A stretch of DNA of 64,000 nt from Rosenbergiella gaditana (GCF_018494065.1 NZ_JABBFR010000016.1:1-64000); one strand, 5' to 3'; numbered from the stretch's first letter, positions 17,176 to 27,008 are shown. Notes: generated by a model from the letters alone, not told the origin. Numbers and translations: made by a program.

Positions 17176-18825
17176 ATGGAAATTTTCTTCACCATACTGA
17201 TTATGACGCTGGTGGTATCACTCTCCGGCGTTGCAGCTCGTATCATTCCCTTTCAAATCCCCTTACCGCTTGTGCAAATTATTGCCGGTGCGTTATTGGG
17301 GTGGCCAAGTTTTGGATTACACGTCAATTTTGATCCTGAACTGTTCTTAGTCCTCTTTATCCCGCCGTTACTTTTTTCAGATGGTTGGAAAACACCGATT
17401 AGTGAATTCCTGCATCATGGGCGAGAAATTATTGGCTTAGCGCTGGTATTAGTTCTGATTACGGTCGTAGGGATTGGTTATCTTATTCACTGGACAGTAC
17501 CGGGCGTACCGTTGATCCCAGCCTTTGCCTTGGCAGCGGTGCTCTCACCAACGGATGCCGTTGCGCTTTCAGGAATAGTCGGTGAGGGACGTATTCCGAA
17601 AAAAATCATGTCGATAGTTCAAGGTGAAGCCTTGATGAACGATGCGTCGGGTCTGGTATCACTGAAATTTGCTATTGCCGTGGCGATGGGCTCGATGGTA
17701 TTCACTTGGTCGGGGGCCTCACTCGAATTCTTAAAAGTATCGTTAGGGGGCTTGTTGGCAGGTGTGGTGATTTGTTGGCTATACGGTAAATCACTTCGCT
17801 TATTTAGTCGCTGGAGTGGTGATGATCCCGCCACGCAAACCGTACTGCTGATGTTACTTCCGTTTGCCTCATACCTGATTGCAGAACACTTAGGCATGTC
17901 TGGAATTTTGGCCGCGGTGGCTGCGGGGATGACCATAAGCCGTTCTGGTATTATTCGACAAGCCCCGCTTGCGATGCGTCTACGGGCAAATAGCGTATGG
18001 CAAATGCTAGAGTTCGTGTTTAACGGCATGGTTTTTTTAATGCTCGGTTTACAGCTGCCAGGTATTTTGCAAACCACCCTGACCGAAGCGGAAGTCGATA
18101 ATAACGTTAATATTTGGATTCTATTATTAGCGGTAGCGATGATCTATATAGCGCTAATTGTGGTGCGTTTCGGCTGGTTGCTGCTGATGCAACGTATTAG
18201 TAAACGCTTACTTAAGAAACGTCCAATGGAGTTTAGCAACTATTCGTTACGCGAACTGTTGGTGGCAACTTTTGCTGGCGTTCGTGGGGCGGTGACACTG
18301 GCTGGTGTCCTGTCCATTCCTCTATTTCTACCGAATGGGGAAAATTTTCCAGCGCGCTACGAATTAGTCTTTTTGGCAACCGGGGTGATCCTATTTTCGT
18401 TATTGGCGGGAGTAGTGACCTTACCTGTGCTGCTGAAAGGCGTATCGGGTATTGATAAAGGTGAGACGGGAAAAGAACTACGAAATGCCCGTTCTATTAT
18501 GGCTAAATCGGGTATTGATAGCTTATATAAGATGGAAGAGCGTCTCGCGAAAGATACCAATGAAAATATTGACCCTGAATTATTAAAAGAGGTCAATTCC
18601 CGTGTCATTGGGCAGTTACGTCGGCGGCTGGACGATAAAGATGATGTAGAACAAGCAATGTTTATGGAAAATCTGGAAAGGCGCTTGCGGCTTAATGCAC
18701 TTCGTGCAGAACGGGCAGAGGTTTATCACTTACGAGCGACTAAACAGATTTCTGATGAATCAATGCGCAAGCTCCTTCGTGACTTAGACCTTCTTGAAGC
18801 GCTGCTTATCGAAAAAGAAGAGTAA
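17176..18825 (+). CDS. yjcE: CPA1-family sodium/proton antiporter YjcE
   Basis: 549 residues from the ATG at 17176, chosen because AAGGAAAG lies just upstream and the N-terminus MEIFFTILIMTLVVSLSG then matches E. coli YjcE; an upstream in-frame ATG at 17119 would add 19 unmatched residues. About 12 membrane helices are followed by a cytoplasmic tail. The ion-binding region ALAAVLSPTDAVALSGI and the segment LMNDASGLVSLKFA are typical of CPA1 exchangers, which swap cytoplasmic Na+ for H+. As in E. coli it lies downstream of soxR, about 150 bp away, and probably has its own promoter. Confidence 0.92.
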   Translation: MEIFFTILIMTLVVSLSGVAARIIPFQIPLPLVQIIAGALLGWPSFGLHVNFDPELFLVLFIPPLLFSDGWKTPISEFLHHGREIIGLALVLVLITVVGIGYLIHWTVPGVPLIPAFALAAVLSPTDAVALSGIVGEGRIPKKIMSIVQGEALMNDASGLVSLKFAIAVAMGSMVFTWSGASLEFLKVSLGGLLAGVVICWLYGKSLRLFSRWSGDDPATQTVLLMLLPFASYLIAEHLGMSGILAAVAAGMTISRSGIIRQAPLAMRLRANSVWQMLEFVFNGMVFLMLGLQLPGILQTTLTEAEVDNNVNIWILLLAVAMIYIALIVVRFGWLLLMQRISKRLLKKRPMEFSNYSLRELLVATFAGVRGAVTLAGVLSIPLFLPNGENFPARYELVFLATGVILFSLLAGVVTLPVLLKGVSGIDKGETGKELRNARSIMAKSGIDSLYKMEERLAKDTNENIDPELLKEVNSRVIGQLRRRLDDKDDVEQAMFMENLERRLRLNALRAERAEVYHLRATKQISDESMRKLLRDLDLLEALLIEKEE

Positions 18826-18829
18826 CTTG

Positions 18830-18856
18830 ACTCCCTATCCTTCAGGGATGGGGAGT
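18830..18856 (+). terminator. Hairpin after yjcE
   Basis: An 11-bp stem (ACTCCCTATCC with GGATGGGGAGT, one G-T wobble) closes a 5-nt loop, 5 nt past the yjcE stop codon. There is no T-tract, so efficient intrinsic termination is uncertain. Confidence 0.5.
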
Positions 18857-18951
18857 TAGACACAGCCTTCATCGATAATTTTTATTCATTTCACTGCCGA
18901 CTCGCCTCGCTATATACTTAATCTTTATTGAGATAATAACGAGGCATTCGT

Positions 18952-19386
18952 ATGTCCACTTTATGGCGCACCTTACGCCAGAAGTTGGTAACCGATTCCC
19001 TGTGGCAAATTCCGCTGCAGCTCTGCATCTATATCGGGTTATACCTATTAGCTGGCTTATTGGTTAATATTTTCACTCTCCCCCTTCCAGCAAATGTTAT
19101 CGGCTTAGGTATTTTGCTGCTGCTCATTATAGTACGTATCGTACCGGTGAAGTGGATTCGTGCGGGCGGCAACTGGCTATTAGCAGAGATGTTACTTTTC
19201 TTTATTCCAGCCGTGGTGGCGGTGGTCAATTATGGCCCACTATTGCGCAGTGAAGGGTGGAAAATTGTGGTGGTGATTGGGTTGAGTACCCTATTGGTAT
19301 TGGCCGCTACTGGTTCTGTGGTCGAACGGGTATTTCGTTATGAGATGGCACGGGCACAGCGTAAGTTAGGAGCGAATGATGAGTAG
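18952..19386 (+). CDS. CidA/LrgA family membrane protein
   Basis: 144 residues with four predicted membrane helices, belonging to the holin-like CidA/LrgA family (YohJ in E. coli). The PLPANVIGLGILLLLI segment corresponds to the conserved PxxxIGxxLLF region of the family. Members are linked to control of murein hydrolase activity in Gram-positive bacteria and to export of small organic compounds such as pyruvate; the role in enterobacteria is unclear. A ribosome site (ACGAGG) precedes the ATG. The gene overlaps the following lrgB-type gene, forming a two-gene operon. Confidence 0.85.
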   Translation: MSTLWRTLRQKLVTDSLWQIPLQLCIYIGLYLLAGLLVNIFTLPLPANVIGLGILLLLIIVRIVPVKWIRAGGNWLLAEMLLFFIPAVVAVVNYGPLLRSEGWKIVVVIGLSTLLVLAATGSVVERVFRYEMARAQRKLGANDE

Positions 19387-20065
19387 TATGATGGTTAACC
19401 TCTGCTGCTTGGTGTTGACCGTAGTCGTCTATTATCTCAATAAACGGATTTATCGACGTTGGCGCTCACTACTGTTGATGCCCTTAGTCTTCACGCCATT
19501 GGTATTGATTGTTCTACTGCTGACAACACATATCTCTTGGGAAAGTTATATTGGCGATAACCATTGGTTAATCTGGTTACTTGGCCCCGCGACATTGGCT
19601 TTTGCGATTCCGGTATATGAAAACCTTGGCTTGATTCGGCGTCATTGGATGTCACTTGGGGCTGGAGTGTTAACGGCGGTGGTTGTCGCAGTATTCAGTT
19701 CCGTCTGGCTGGCTCGCCTTTTCTCATTACCCGAAATGGTTGAGCGCAGTTTAGCTGTACGATCTATTACCACCCCTTTTGCACTCGCTGCAGCAAAACA
19801 AGTGGGAGGGCAACCTGATTTAGTCGCTCTGTTTGTGGTAATTACTGGGGTCTTTGGTATGGCGATGGGTGACTTTCTTTTTCTTCATTTAATGATTAAA
19901 CAGAGTGTTGCCAAAGGCGCCAGTTTAGGCGCTGCTTCCCATGGTGCTGGGACCGCAAAAGCCTATCAATTAGGGCCAGAAGAAGGGGTAGTCTCAAGTT
20001 TAGTCATGATGCTGGCAGGTATTATTACCGTGCTTTTAGCACCTTTTATTCGTTTGCTCTTTTAA
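19379..20065 (+). CDS. CidB/LrgB family membrane protein
   Basis: About 228 residues with six or more membrane helices. The family signature is seen in RSITTPFALAAAKQVGG and GAASHGAGTAKAYQLGPEEG. It is the partner of the CidA/LrgA-like protein and probably forms one membrane complex with it. Three close in-frame ATG codons exist; 19379 is preferred over 19376 because TAGGAG in the end of the upstream gene is then about 7 nt away. The overlap with the upstream gene implies translational coupling. A strong bidirectional hairpin follows. Confidence 0.85.
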   Translation: MSSMMVNLCCLVLTVVVYYLNKRIYRRWRSLLLMPLVFTPLVLIVLLLTTHISWESYIGDNHWLIWLLGPATLAFAIPVYENLGLIRRHWMSLGAGVLTAVVVAVFSSVWLARLFSLPEMVERSLAVRSITTPFALAAAKQVGGQPDLVALFVVITGVFGMAMGDFLFLHLMIKQSVAKGASLGAASHGAGTAKAYQLGPEEGVVSSLVMMLAGIITVLLAPFIRLLF

Positions 20066-20070
20066 AGAGC

Positions 20071-20093
20071 GGGTCACTGCAGGGCAGTGACCC
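20071..20093. terminator. Bidirectional hairpin between lrgB-type gene and acs
   Basis: GGGTCACTGC and GCAGTGACCC form a perfect 10-bp stem with a 3-nt loop, placed between two convergent genes. No long T-tract is present on either side. Confidence 0.75.
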
Positions 20094-20100
20094 TTGAGTG

Positions 20101-22056
20101 TTAAGGCTGCTTAATGCTCTGCTTTTCTTCTAACAATTTCTCGACAACACCCGGATCGGCCAATGTCGACGTATCGCCGAAGTTGGTGGTATCGCCTGCC
20201 GCAATTTTTCTTAAAATACGACGCATAATTTTACCCGAGCGGGTTTTGGGTAGCATCTCCGCCCAGTGCAGCACGTCAGGGGTGGCGATAGGACCAATTT
20301 CTTTACGCACCCACTGGCGAACCTCTTTGTACAACTCACTACTTGGCTCTTCACCACTATTGAGCGTGACATAAGCGTAAATAGCCTGACCTTTGATTGA
20401 ATGCGGAATACCGACCACTGCCGCTTCGGCGATTTTAGGATGTGAGACTAAAGCGGATTCGATCTCTGCCGTACCTAAACGGTGGCCTGAGACGTTTAGG
20501 ACATCATCAACCCGACCTGTGATCCAATAGTAGCCGTCTTCATCACGACGTGCGCCATCACCACTGAAATAGTAATGTTGGAAGGTGGAAAAGTAGGTCT
20601 GTTCAAAGCGTTGATGATCGCCAAACAGGGTACGCGCTTGCCCAGGCCATGAGTCAATGATAACCAAATTGCCTTCGCAAACGCCTTCTTGAATGACCCC
20701 TTCATTATCCACCAAGGCTGGTTTAATCCCAAAGAAAGGGCGGGTGGCGGAACCTGGTTTCAATGGTGTGGCACCCGGTAGTGGTGCGATCATAAAGCCA
20801 CCGGTCTCGGTTTGCCACCACGTATCGACAATTGGACAACGGCTATTGCCCATTTCAGTGAAAAACCACTCCCAGGCTTCAGGATTGATCGGCTCACCGA
20901 CCGAGCCAAGTACCCGTAATGAGCTGCGATCGGTGCCTTGAATTGCTTTATCGCCTTCTGCCATTAAGGCACGGATAGCCGTTGGCGCGGTATAAAGGAT
21001 AGTCACCTGATATTTGTCGACTACTTCGGCCATACGCGAGGCGGTCGGCCAGTTTGGAACGCCCTCAAACATTAAGGTGGTCGCGCCGCACGCCAATGGG
21101 CCATAGAGTAAGTAGCTGTGCCCAGTGATCCAGCCAACATCTGCAGTACACCAATAGATATCGTCTGGCTGATAATCGAAGACATATTTAAAGGTCGTTG
21201 CAGCATAAACTAAATAGCCGCCAGTGGTATGCAATACACCTTTAGGCTGTCCAGTGGAGCCGGAGGTATAGAGAATGAATAAGGGATCTTCTGCATTCAT
21301 CGCAACGGGCTGGTGTTCAACGGATGCATCGGCCATGAGTTCATGCCACCAACAATCACGCGGTGCATGCCAATTCGGTGCCTGGCCGGTACGGGAATAT
21401 ACCACGACATTTTTTACACTGGTGACGGCAGGATTCGCCAAGGCATCATCGACATTTTTCTTTAACGGAATGGGTCGACCTGCACGTAAGCCCTGATCGG
21501 CGGTAATCACCAATTTCGCTTGGCTATCGATAATCCGACCCGCTACAGCATCCGGTGAGAATCCGCCAAAAATCACAGAATGGATAGCACCAATTCGTGC
21601 GCAGGCCAGCATCGCCACTGCCGCTTCAGGAACCATCGGCATATAGAGCGCGACGACATCCTGCGACTTAATTCCCAATGAAGTCAGTACATTCGCGAAC
21701 TGACAGACTTGTTGGTGTAATTCGCGGTAAGTGAGGGTTCGGCTTTCGGTGCCGTCATCACTTTCCCAGATAATAGCCTTTTTATCAGCATGTTCGGCCA
21801 GATGCCGGTCCAAACAGTTAGCGGCTATGTTAAGTTTGCCATCTTCGAACCAACGGATATCAATATTACCCGGATCAAAATGGGTATTCTTAACAGTGGT
21901 AAAAGGGGTTATCCAATCAATGATCTGTGCTTGTTCCCGCCAGAATGTGTTGGGATCTTCCACCGATTGTTGATAGAGCGAGGCATACTGCTCTTCGTTA
22001 ATCAGCGTGTTGGCAGCGATGGCATCCATAATGGGGTGGGTAATGGGTTGGCTCAT
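20101..22056 (-). CDS. acs: Acetyl-coenzyme A synthetase
   Basis: 651 residues (E. coli 652). It activates acetate with ATP and CoA to acetyl-CoA in the cytoplasm, scavenging acetate at low concentration. Seen directly: the adenylate-forming loop [19 protein letters not shown], the WWQTETGG motif, and near the C-terminus [14 protein letters not shown], whose central lysine is the acetylation site that switches the enzyme off in related species. In E. coli acs is followed by the acetate permease genes yjcH and actP; these are absent here. The upstream region holds a plausible CRP site, which fits the known cAMP-CRP control of acs. Confidence 0.97.
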   Translation of the reverse strand: MSQPITHPIMDAIAANTLINEEQYASLYQQSVEDPNTFWREQAQIIDWITPFTTVKNTHFDPGNIDIRWFEDGKLNIAANCLDRHLAEHADKKAIIWESDDGTESRTLTYRELHQQVCQFANVLTSLGIKSQDVVALYMPMVPEAAVAMLACARIGAIHSVIFGGFSPDAVAGRIIDSQAKLVITADQGLRAGRPIPLKKNVDDALANPAVTSVKNVVVYSRTGQAPNWHAPRDCWWHELMADASVEHQPVAMNAEDPLFILYTSGSTGQPKGVLHTTGGYLVYAATTFKYVFDYQPDDIYWCTADVGWITGHSYLLYGPLACGATTLMFEGVPNWPTASRMAEVVDKYQVTILYTAPTAIRALMAEGDKAIQGTDRSSLRVLGSVGEPINPEAWEWFFTEMGNSRCPIVDTWWQTETGGFMIAPLPGATPLKPGSATRPFFGIKPALVDNEGVIQEGVCEGNLVIIDSWPGQARTLFGDHQRFEQTYFSTFQHYYFSGDGARRDEDGYYWITGRVDDVLNVSGHRLGTAEIESALVSHPKIAEAAVVGIPHSIKGQAIYAYVTLNSGEEPSSELYKEVRQWVRKEIGPIATPDVLHWAEMLPKTRSGKIMRRILRKIAAGDTTNFGDTSTLADPGVVEKLLEEKQSIKQP

Positions 22057-22548
22057 GACAGGTCTCCTTTTTTGTTAATTTTATGTGAAAAGATGCATGA
22101 TAAAAGACCAAACCAGTGATTTGTTTGGGTTATGTGCCAGAGATCACGGGATTGCATCGTTATTTACCGAGTCGTCTGTTTTATCGGTATCCTCGACCAT
22201 TCTGGCAAAATCAACCAAGATTGCCTAGTTGTCGGCAAGGTCTATGAAAATTTTTTTCACAAACGTGCGCATTTTTTCGAGCGAAATTTATTCTTTTAGA
22301 AGATAGGGTTATAAAAAACTACTGTTTATATACGATAATGGATTATCAAAAGAGAATTATCCGATGTTTATGAAAGCTTGCGCTCGGCAGAGAGAAAATG
22401 GTAATACATAGCACACAAAATCGCAGGAAGCGGTTTTAGCACACAAACATCAAAGACTTGGCCGTTTTATATTTGGCATTTTTATTTCTGCGTACTTCTC
22501 TTGTCACTGAAGAGTGAAAGGCAGTTTGACTGAGGAAACCACTATTCT
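22057..22548. other. Divergent regulatory region between acs and gltP
   Basis: 492 non-coding bases separate the two divergent genes and should contain both promoters. Only one regulatory site, the CRP-like sequence at 22133-22148, is distinct enough to list. In E. coli the nrf nitrite-reductase operon lies between these genes, and no trace of it was seen. Confidence 0.5.
22133..22148 (-). promoter_or_regulatory. Candidate CRP site upstream of acs
   Basis: TGTGCCAGAGATCACG matches TGTGA-N6-TCACA at 8 of 10 positions and is centred about 85 bp upstream of the acs start codon. Known biology of acs (activation by CRP from tandem upstream sites) makes it credible. No second site was identified with confidence. 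Confidence 0.5.
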
Positions 22549-23853
22549 ATGAAAGGCTTCAAAATCACTCTTGCTTGGCAAATCCTAATTGCACTGATAT
22601 TAGGAATTGTTGCCGGAAGCATCCTCCATAATGCACCAGACAGTCGTGATTGGCTGGTGGTTAATATCTTAAAACCTGCGGGTGACATCTTTATTCATTT
22701 GATAAAAATGATTGTCATTCCGATTGTTGTCTCTTCATTGATTGTCGGAATTGCCGGTGTCGGTGACGCGAAGAAATTAGGGCGTATTGGCCTTAAAACA
22801 ATCATTTATTTTGAGGTAATCACCACTATTGCGATTGTGGTCGGACTGACATTAGCCAATGTGTTCCATCCAGGAACTGGTATTGATATGTCTGCGTTAA
22901 CCACTACCGATATTTCAAAATACGAAGCCACAACGCAACAGGTACAGAGCGGGTCACACAGCTTAGTGACCACTATCCTGTCGATCATTCCGCAAAACAT
23001 CTTTGTTTCATTTGCGAATGGCGACATGTTGGCGATTATTTTCTTCTCTGTATTATTTGGTTTAGGCTTATCATCGCTACCTGCCGAGCACCGCGATCCT
23101 CTGGTTTCTGTTTTCCGCTCGATCTCAGAAACCATGTTTAAAGTGACCAACATGATCATGCGTTATGCGCCAGTCGGTGTTTTCGCGTTGTTAACCGTGA
23201 CCGTGGCTAACTTTGGCTTTGCTTCACTTTACCCACTAGCGAAGTTAGTCGGCTTAGTGTATGCCGCTATCTTGCTGTTCGCGTTCGTTATTTTGGGTGG
23301 TGTCGCGAAGCTATGCAGTTTAAATATCTGGACATTGATGCGCATCCTAAAAGATGAGCTAATCCTGTCCTATTCCACGTCGAGTTCAGAGACCGTTCTT
23401 CCACGTATCATGGAAAAGATGGAAGCTTATGGTGCACCAAAGTCTATCACTAGCTTTGTCGTACCAACCGGTTATTCTTTTAACTTAGATGGTTCTACGC
23501 TCTATCAAAGTATTGCGGCGATCTTTATTGCTCAGCTGTACGGTATAGAGCTCTCCCTGACGCATCAGATCATTTTAGTCCTCACCTTGATGGTCACGTC
23601 GAAAGGTATTGCTGGGGTACCGGGTGTTTCCTTTGTTGTCCTGCTCGCAACGCTGGGTAGCGTAGGGATTCCGCTAGAGGGACTCGCCTTTATTGCTGGG
23701 GTTGACCGTATTATGGACATGGCACGTACTGCATTAAATGTGGTCGGTAATGCCTTAGCCGTATTGGTGATCTCTTGCTGGGAAAAACAGTTTGACGTGA
23801 ATAAAGCACGGGCTTATGAACAACAAATGTTGGGAATATCACGCGCCAAATAA
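22549..23853 (+). CDS. gltP: Glutamate/aspartate:proton symporter GltP
   Basis: 434 residues (E. coli 437) of the DAACS family. It imports glutamate and aspartate with protons through the inner membrane. Family motifs are plain: SSSETVLPRIMEKM (serine-rich substrate motif), SFNLDGSTLYQ (the NMDGT-like segment), and the GVPGVSFVVL hairpin motif. The N-terminus MKGFKITLAWQILIALILG matches E. coli GltP closely. The gene is monocistronic and ends at a strong terminator. Low chance of being the sodium-dependent paralogue. Confidence 0.95.
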   Translation: MKGFKITLAWQILIALILGIVAGSILHNAPDSRDWLVVNILKPAGDIFIHLIKMIVIPIVVSSLIVGIAGVGDAKKLGRIGLKTIIYFEVITTIAIVVGLTLANVFHPGTGIDMSALTTTDISKYEATTQQVQSGSHSLVTTILSIIPQNIFVSFANGDMLAIIFFSVLFGLGLSSLPAEHRDPLVSVFRSISETMFKVTNMIMRYAPVGVFALLTVTVANFGFASLYPLAKLVGLVYAAILLFAFVILGGVAKLCSLNIWTLMRILKDELILSYSTSSSETVLPRIMEKMEAYGAPKSITSFVVPTGYSFNLDGSTLYQSIAAIFIAQLYGIELSLTHQIILVLTLMVTSKGIAGVPGVSFVVLLATLGSVGIPLEGLAFIAGVDRIMDMARTALNVVGNALAVLVISCWEKQFDVNKARAYEQQMLGISRAK

Positions 23854-23876
23854 CTGACTATTGATCAATGATCAGT

Positions 23877-23925
23877 CGGGAGTGCATGATACGGGTCAGT
23901 ACCGTTCATCACTCCCGTTTTTTTT
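23877..23925 (+). terminator. Rho-independent terminator of gltP
   Basis: CGGGAGTG pairs with CACTCCCG across a loop that contains a further small stem, and eight T residues follow directly. It ends about 20 nt before the murQ start. Confidence 0.88.
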
Positions 23926-23945
23926 GTCCAAAATAAGGCCTTATC

Positions 23946-24857
23946 ATGTCTATTAACCTCCACCGTCTCGTGACCGAAGGTCGCAATATCGCCAGTGAAA
24001 ATATCGACCAGTTATCGACGGCAGAGATGCTGAAGGTCATCAATGATGAAGATAAAAAAGTCGCTCTAGCGGTTGAAGCGATTTTACCGGAAATCACACA
24101 GGCCGTAGAGGCGATTACGGCGACCTTGACACAAGGTGGACGATTAATTTACAGCGGCGCGGGTACGTCAGGGCGCTTAGGTATTTTAGATGCCAGTGAA
24201 TGCCCGCCAACTTTTGGTACCTCTCCTGAGCAAGTGATTGGGCTGATTGCCGGAGGGCATAGGGCGATTCTGCAAGCGGTTGAAAATGCGGAAGACAACG
24301 AAGAGCAAGGTGCTAAAGACCTACAAGATATTCACTTCACTGCGCAAGATATTTTGGTCGGTATCGCAGCTAGTGGCCGCACTCCTTATGTATTGGGGGC
24401 ATTGGCATGGGCCAAACAGTGCGGAGCGGTCACCATAGCAATCAGTTGTAATGCACAGAGTCCGATGGCGGACTGTGCCGACATCGCGCTTAGTGCTGTA
24501 GTGGGGCCAGAGGTGGTGACAGGCTCTTCTCGCCTGAAGGCTGGGACAGCGCAAAAGATGATCCTCAATATGTTGACGACGGGAGCAATGATCCGCAGCG
24601 GCAAAGTGTTCGGGAATTTGATGGTGGATGTTGAAGCGACCAATCAGAAGCTGATTCAACGGCAGAAAAATATCGTTATGGATGCCACAGGTTGCCAAGC
24701 GGAGGATGCCGAAGCGGCACTCTCGGCCTGTAATGGACAGTGTAAAACCGCAATACTCATGATCTTGGCTAATTTAACGGCTGAGGAAGCAAAGCGGCGG
24801 TTAACACAGCACAAAGGTTTTATTCGTTCAGCCTTAGCTTCGTCTGAGAATAAATAA
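23946..24857 (+). CDS. murQ: N-acetylmuramic acid 6-phosphate etherase
   Basis: 303 residues (E. coli 298). MurQ splits the lactyl ether of MurNAc 6-phosphate to GlcNAc 6-phosphate and D-lactate during recycling of cell-wall sugar. The SIS domain carries [20 protein letters not shown] at about residues 67-86, containing the first catalytic glutamate, and the downstream [10 protein letters not shown] segment contains the second. In E. coli murQ is followed by the PTS permease murP; no such gene follows here, so it serves anhydroMurNAc recycling through AnmK (encoded elsewhere) or another importer. Confidence 0.95.
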   Translation: MSINLHRLVTEGRNIASENIDQLSTAEMLKVINDEDKKVALAVEAILPEITQAVEAITATLTQGGRLIYSGAGTSGRLGILDASECPPTFGTSPEQVIGLIAGGHRAILQAVENAEDNEEQGAKDLQDIHFTAQDILVGIAASGRTPYVLGALAWAKQCGAVTIAISCNAQSPMADCADIALSAVVGPEVVTGSSRLKAGTAQKMILNMLTTGAMIRSGKVFGNLMVDVEATNQKLIQRQKNIVMDATGCQAEDAEAALSACNGQCKTAILMILANLTAEEAKRRLTQHKGFIRSALASSENK

Positions 24858-24972
24858 CGAAATGATTATATTTATCATTTGAAAAATCTATTACACTCTT
24901 AGCGTTTCTCAACATGATAAGCGCTAAGGGCTCTGTTTTACTGTCCAATGCGCAATGACAGAGGTAATGACT

Positions 24973-26010
24973 ATGCAACGCAATTCTCTTTTCCGTCCCT
25001 TATTACTGGTGACAGCGCTATTTTCAGCGGGGGTATTTGCCGAGGAAGGGCAAACCCTAACTCAACCTGTCTCGAAAGGGCTTTACGAACTGGCTTATGG
25101 CCAATCTTCACAGCAATTATATGTGGCGAGTGCTGGGAGCCGACAAGAAAGCGGTGGTGCGGTATATATCCTTAACCCGCAAAGCCTGAAGACTGAGCAG
25201 GTGATTAAAGAGCCACTCAAGCCATTTGGCGTGGCTATCGATAATACTCAACATATTCTTTACACCGGTAATACTCGCGATGGTTCGATTACAGCGATCG
25301 ATCTACAAACCAAAAAGATCATTGCCCAACAGGTGGTTGAAACTCGTCAACGCACTGAGTCGTTTAGACCGCCACAAATTCGTGAGATCACGGTCGATCC
25401 GGTAACTCATCAGGTTTATGCCACTGGCGTAGGGGCTGAGAGCGTCGTTTGGGTACTGGAGGGTAAATCTCTTAAAGTGATCAAAACCATTACCGGCGTT
25501 GGTAAAATGGCGACTGGCCTTGCCTTGGATCCAACACAGCATGCGCTCTACTTGTCCAACGCCGATGCAGAGTGGATCAACATTGACACGCAAAATAACA
25601 GCATCCTAAAACGGACAAAACTGGATCTGCCCGGTGACCATATGCTGTTAAATGTGAGCCTGGATACCGCGGGCCATCGCGCATTCATCGCAGATTTTAA
25701 ACAGCCGCAAGTCTTGGTAATTGATACACAAACTGATAAAGTTTTGACCAGCATTAAGGTACCCGAATCGTTAGGAGTACTGTTCAACGCGCAGCGTCAA
25801 GAGCTGTATGTGACACACCGTAAGGCGGGTACCGTAAGCATTATTGATGCGAAAACCTATCAAGTGAAACGTACGGTTACAACAGATGGGATGCCTAACA
25901 GCTTAGCGTTGTCCGACAAGGGTGATGTGCTTTATGTCAGCGTCAAACAACCTTCTTCTCGTGAGAAAGAAGCGACACAGCCAGATACTGTCTTACGTAT
26001 TACTCTGTAA
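24973..26010 (+). CDS. yncE: YncE-like periplasmic beta-propeller protein
   Basis: 345 residues from the ATG at 24973, chosen because AGAGG sits 8 nt upstream; two other ATG codons lie 6 and 18 nt earlier. A signal peptide (RPLLLVTALFSAGVFA) is followed by YncE/YVTN-type repeats forming a seven-bladed propeller, for example GVAIDNTQHILYTGNTRDGS and VSIIDAKTYQVKRTV. E. coli YncE is iron-repressed and binds single-stranded DNA in vitro; its role is not settled. A hairpin (CTTAGCG, 24898-24904, with CGCTAAG, 24922-24928) lies between murQ and this gene, and a strong bidirectional terminator follows it. Confidence 0.88.
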   Translation: MQRNSLFRPLLLVTALFSAGVFAEEGQTLTQPVSKGLYELAYGQSSQQLYVASAGSRQESGGAVYILNPQSLKTEQVIKEPLKPFGVAIDNTQHILYTGNTRDGSITAIDLQTKKIIAQQVVETRQRTESFRPPQIREITVDPVTHQVYATGVGAESVVWVLEGKSLKVIKTITGVGKMATGLALDPTQHALYLSNADAEWINIDTQNNSILKRTKLDLPGDHMLLNVSLDTAGHRAFIADFKQPQVLVIDTQTDKVLTSIKVPESLGVLFNAQRQELYVTHRKAGTVSIIDAKTYQVKRTVTTDGMPNSLALSDKGDVLYVSVKQPSSREKEATQPDTVLRITL

Positions 26011-26017
26011 CGCGCAA

Positions 26018-26044
26018 CAAGGCCTCATGATGAGGCCTTGTTTT
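26018..26044. terminator. Bidirectional terminator between yncE and the ParB-like gene
   Basis: CAAGGCCTCA and TGAGGCCTTG form a perfect 10-bp stem with a 3-nt loop. TTTT follows on the plus strand. It separates two convergent genes. Confidence 0.85.
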
Positions 26045-26049
26045 CCTTA

Positions 26050-26949
26050 TCACTCTTTAAACAAAATTGATAATTTCCCACCTGGCTCGGCTAATTTCGC
26101 TAATTTCTTCTCATTGACGGTTTTACGTTGCCCCAATTGCGATAAGGTCGGGGAGTCGGCTTTATCAGTAGAATGTTGGCTACCTTGCGCGGCGACTAAG
26201 GATGCAGCGGCCTGTTGTAGATAAGCCATATAGCCCGCTTTGGTTGATAGTTGCTGAGTGTTCACGGGTTGCTGGGTGCGTAGCCAGCTGCCGAGGTAGA
26301 ACTCAAGGAAAGGCGGTGCTTGGTCTGGCTTATCGTAGGCAATGCCCCGTAAGAAATAGACGATAGAGCGATAGGGGTCGTTCTGCATGGTCTGCAGACC
26401 TACCTGCTGGGGTAACTGAGCGGGTGTAACTGGTTTACCTTGTGGATCTTCCAGCCAGGTTAAATGTTGTTGTTGCATCGTACTCCAGAACAGATCCATT
26501 GACGCGAGCTGGCTGAAATCATTGGTAATACGTACCGCGAATGGAAAATCCTGATTATTGGCTAGCGCCCGGTAGGTCGAGACAGTGTGGTGGCCATCGG
26601 TGAGGTAAATATGATGGTCCGGGGCAATCACTGCACTTTTCACGTCGTCTGGCTCCGTCCCAGGGGCAGCAAGACAGGTGAAACTGGTGGGCTGTGCGAG
26701 AGATGATTGGCTATCAAAGGTTTTGACCCCTTTAGCGCCAATATCTTCACAGAAACCTTCAAACAGCTCTTGTCGATCACCCTGTAATTTAGCCACTTTA
26801 TAATTGACTTCATCGACACCAATCGCCGGTTGAGTGGGACGGATCTGGCTGACGTTCAGTGTTTTAATGGTCTGTGCATAAGAGAATGGACCGCACGATA
26901 AGCCCGCTGTGATTAACGAAGCAAGTAGAACCGAGGTAACGCGTTTCAT
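26050..26949 (-). CDS. Secreted ParB/Srx-fold domain protein
   Basis: 299 residues from the ATG at 26949 (AGGAAA upstream). The N-terminus MKRVTSVLLASLITAGLSC leads to a signal peptide cut after about YAQ, so the product should be periplasmic or exported. The body has the pattern of ParB-like proteins of this exported type: LNVSQIRPTQPAIGVDEV, then YLTDGHHTVSTYRAL, where DGHHT corresponds to the nucleotide-binding G-x-H-R region of ParB and sulfiredoxin folds. The function of the exported group is unknown. It lies 59 bp after sbmA, but a terminator-like hairpin sits in the gap, so it may be transcribed at reduced level with sbmA. An ATG at 27012 would give an implausible N-terminal extension. 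Confidence 0.7.
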   Translation of the reverse strand: MKRVTSVLLASLITAGLSCGPFSYAQTIKTLNVSQIRPTQPAIGVDEVNYKVAKLQGDRQELFEGFCEDIGAKGVKTFDSQSSLAQPTSFTCLAAPGTEPDDVKSAVIAPDHHIYLTDGHHTVSTYRALANNQDFPFAVRITNDFSQLASMDLFWSTMQQQHLTWLEDPQGKPVTPAQLPQQVGLQTMQNDPYRSIVYFLRGIAYDKPDQAPPFLEFYLGSWLRTQQPVNTQQLSTKAGYMAYLQQAAASLVAAQGSQHSTDKADSPTLSQLGQRKTVNEKKLAKLAEPGGKLSILFKE

Positions 26950-26975
26950 TATCTTTTTCCTCATAAGGGGGATAA

Positions 26976-26999
26976 AAAAGGTGAGTGACCTCACCTTTT
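26976..26999 (-). terminator. Hairpin between sbmA and the ParB-like gene
   Basis: AAAAGGTGAG and CTCACCTTTT form a perfect 10-bp stem with a 4-nt loop. In the minus direction it is followed by further T residues, as expected of an intrinsic terminator or attenuator after sbmA. Confidence 0.8.
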
Positions 27000-27008
27000 C
27001 TTTATCAT

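Noticed and set aside
24321..24698. 125-codon minus-strand ORF inside murQ
   Set aside because: Histidine- and cysteine-rich shadow frame of a well-recognised gene, with no ribosome site or family match.
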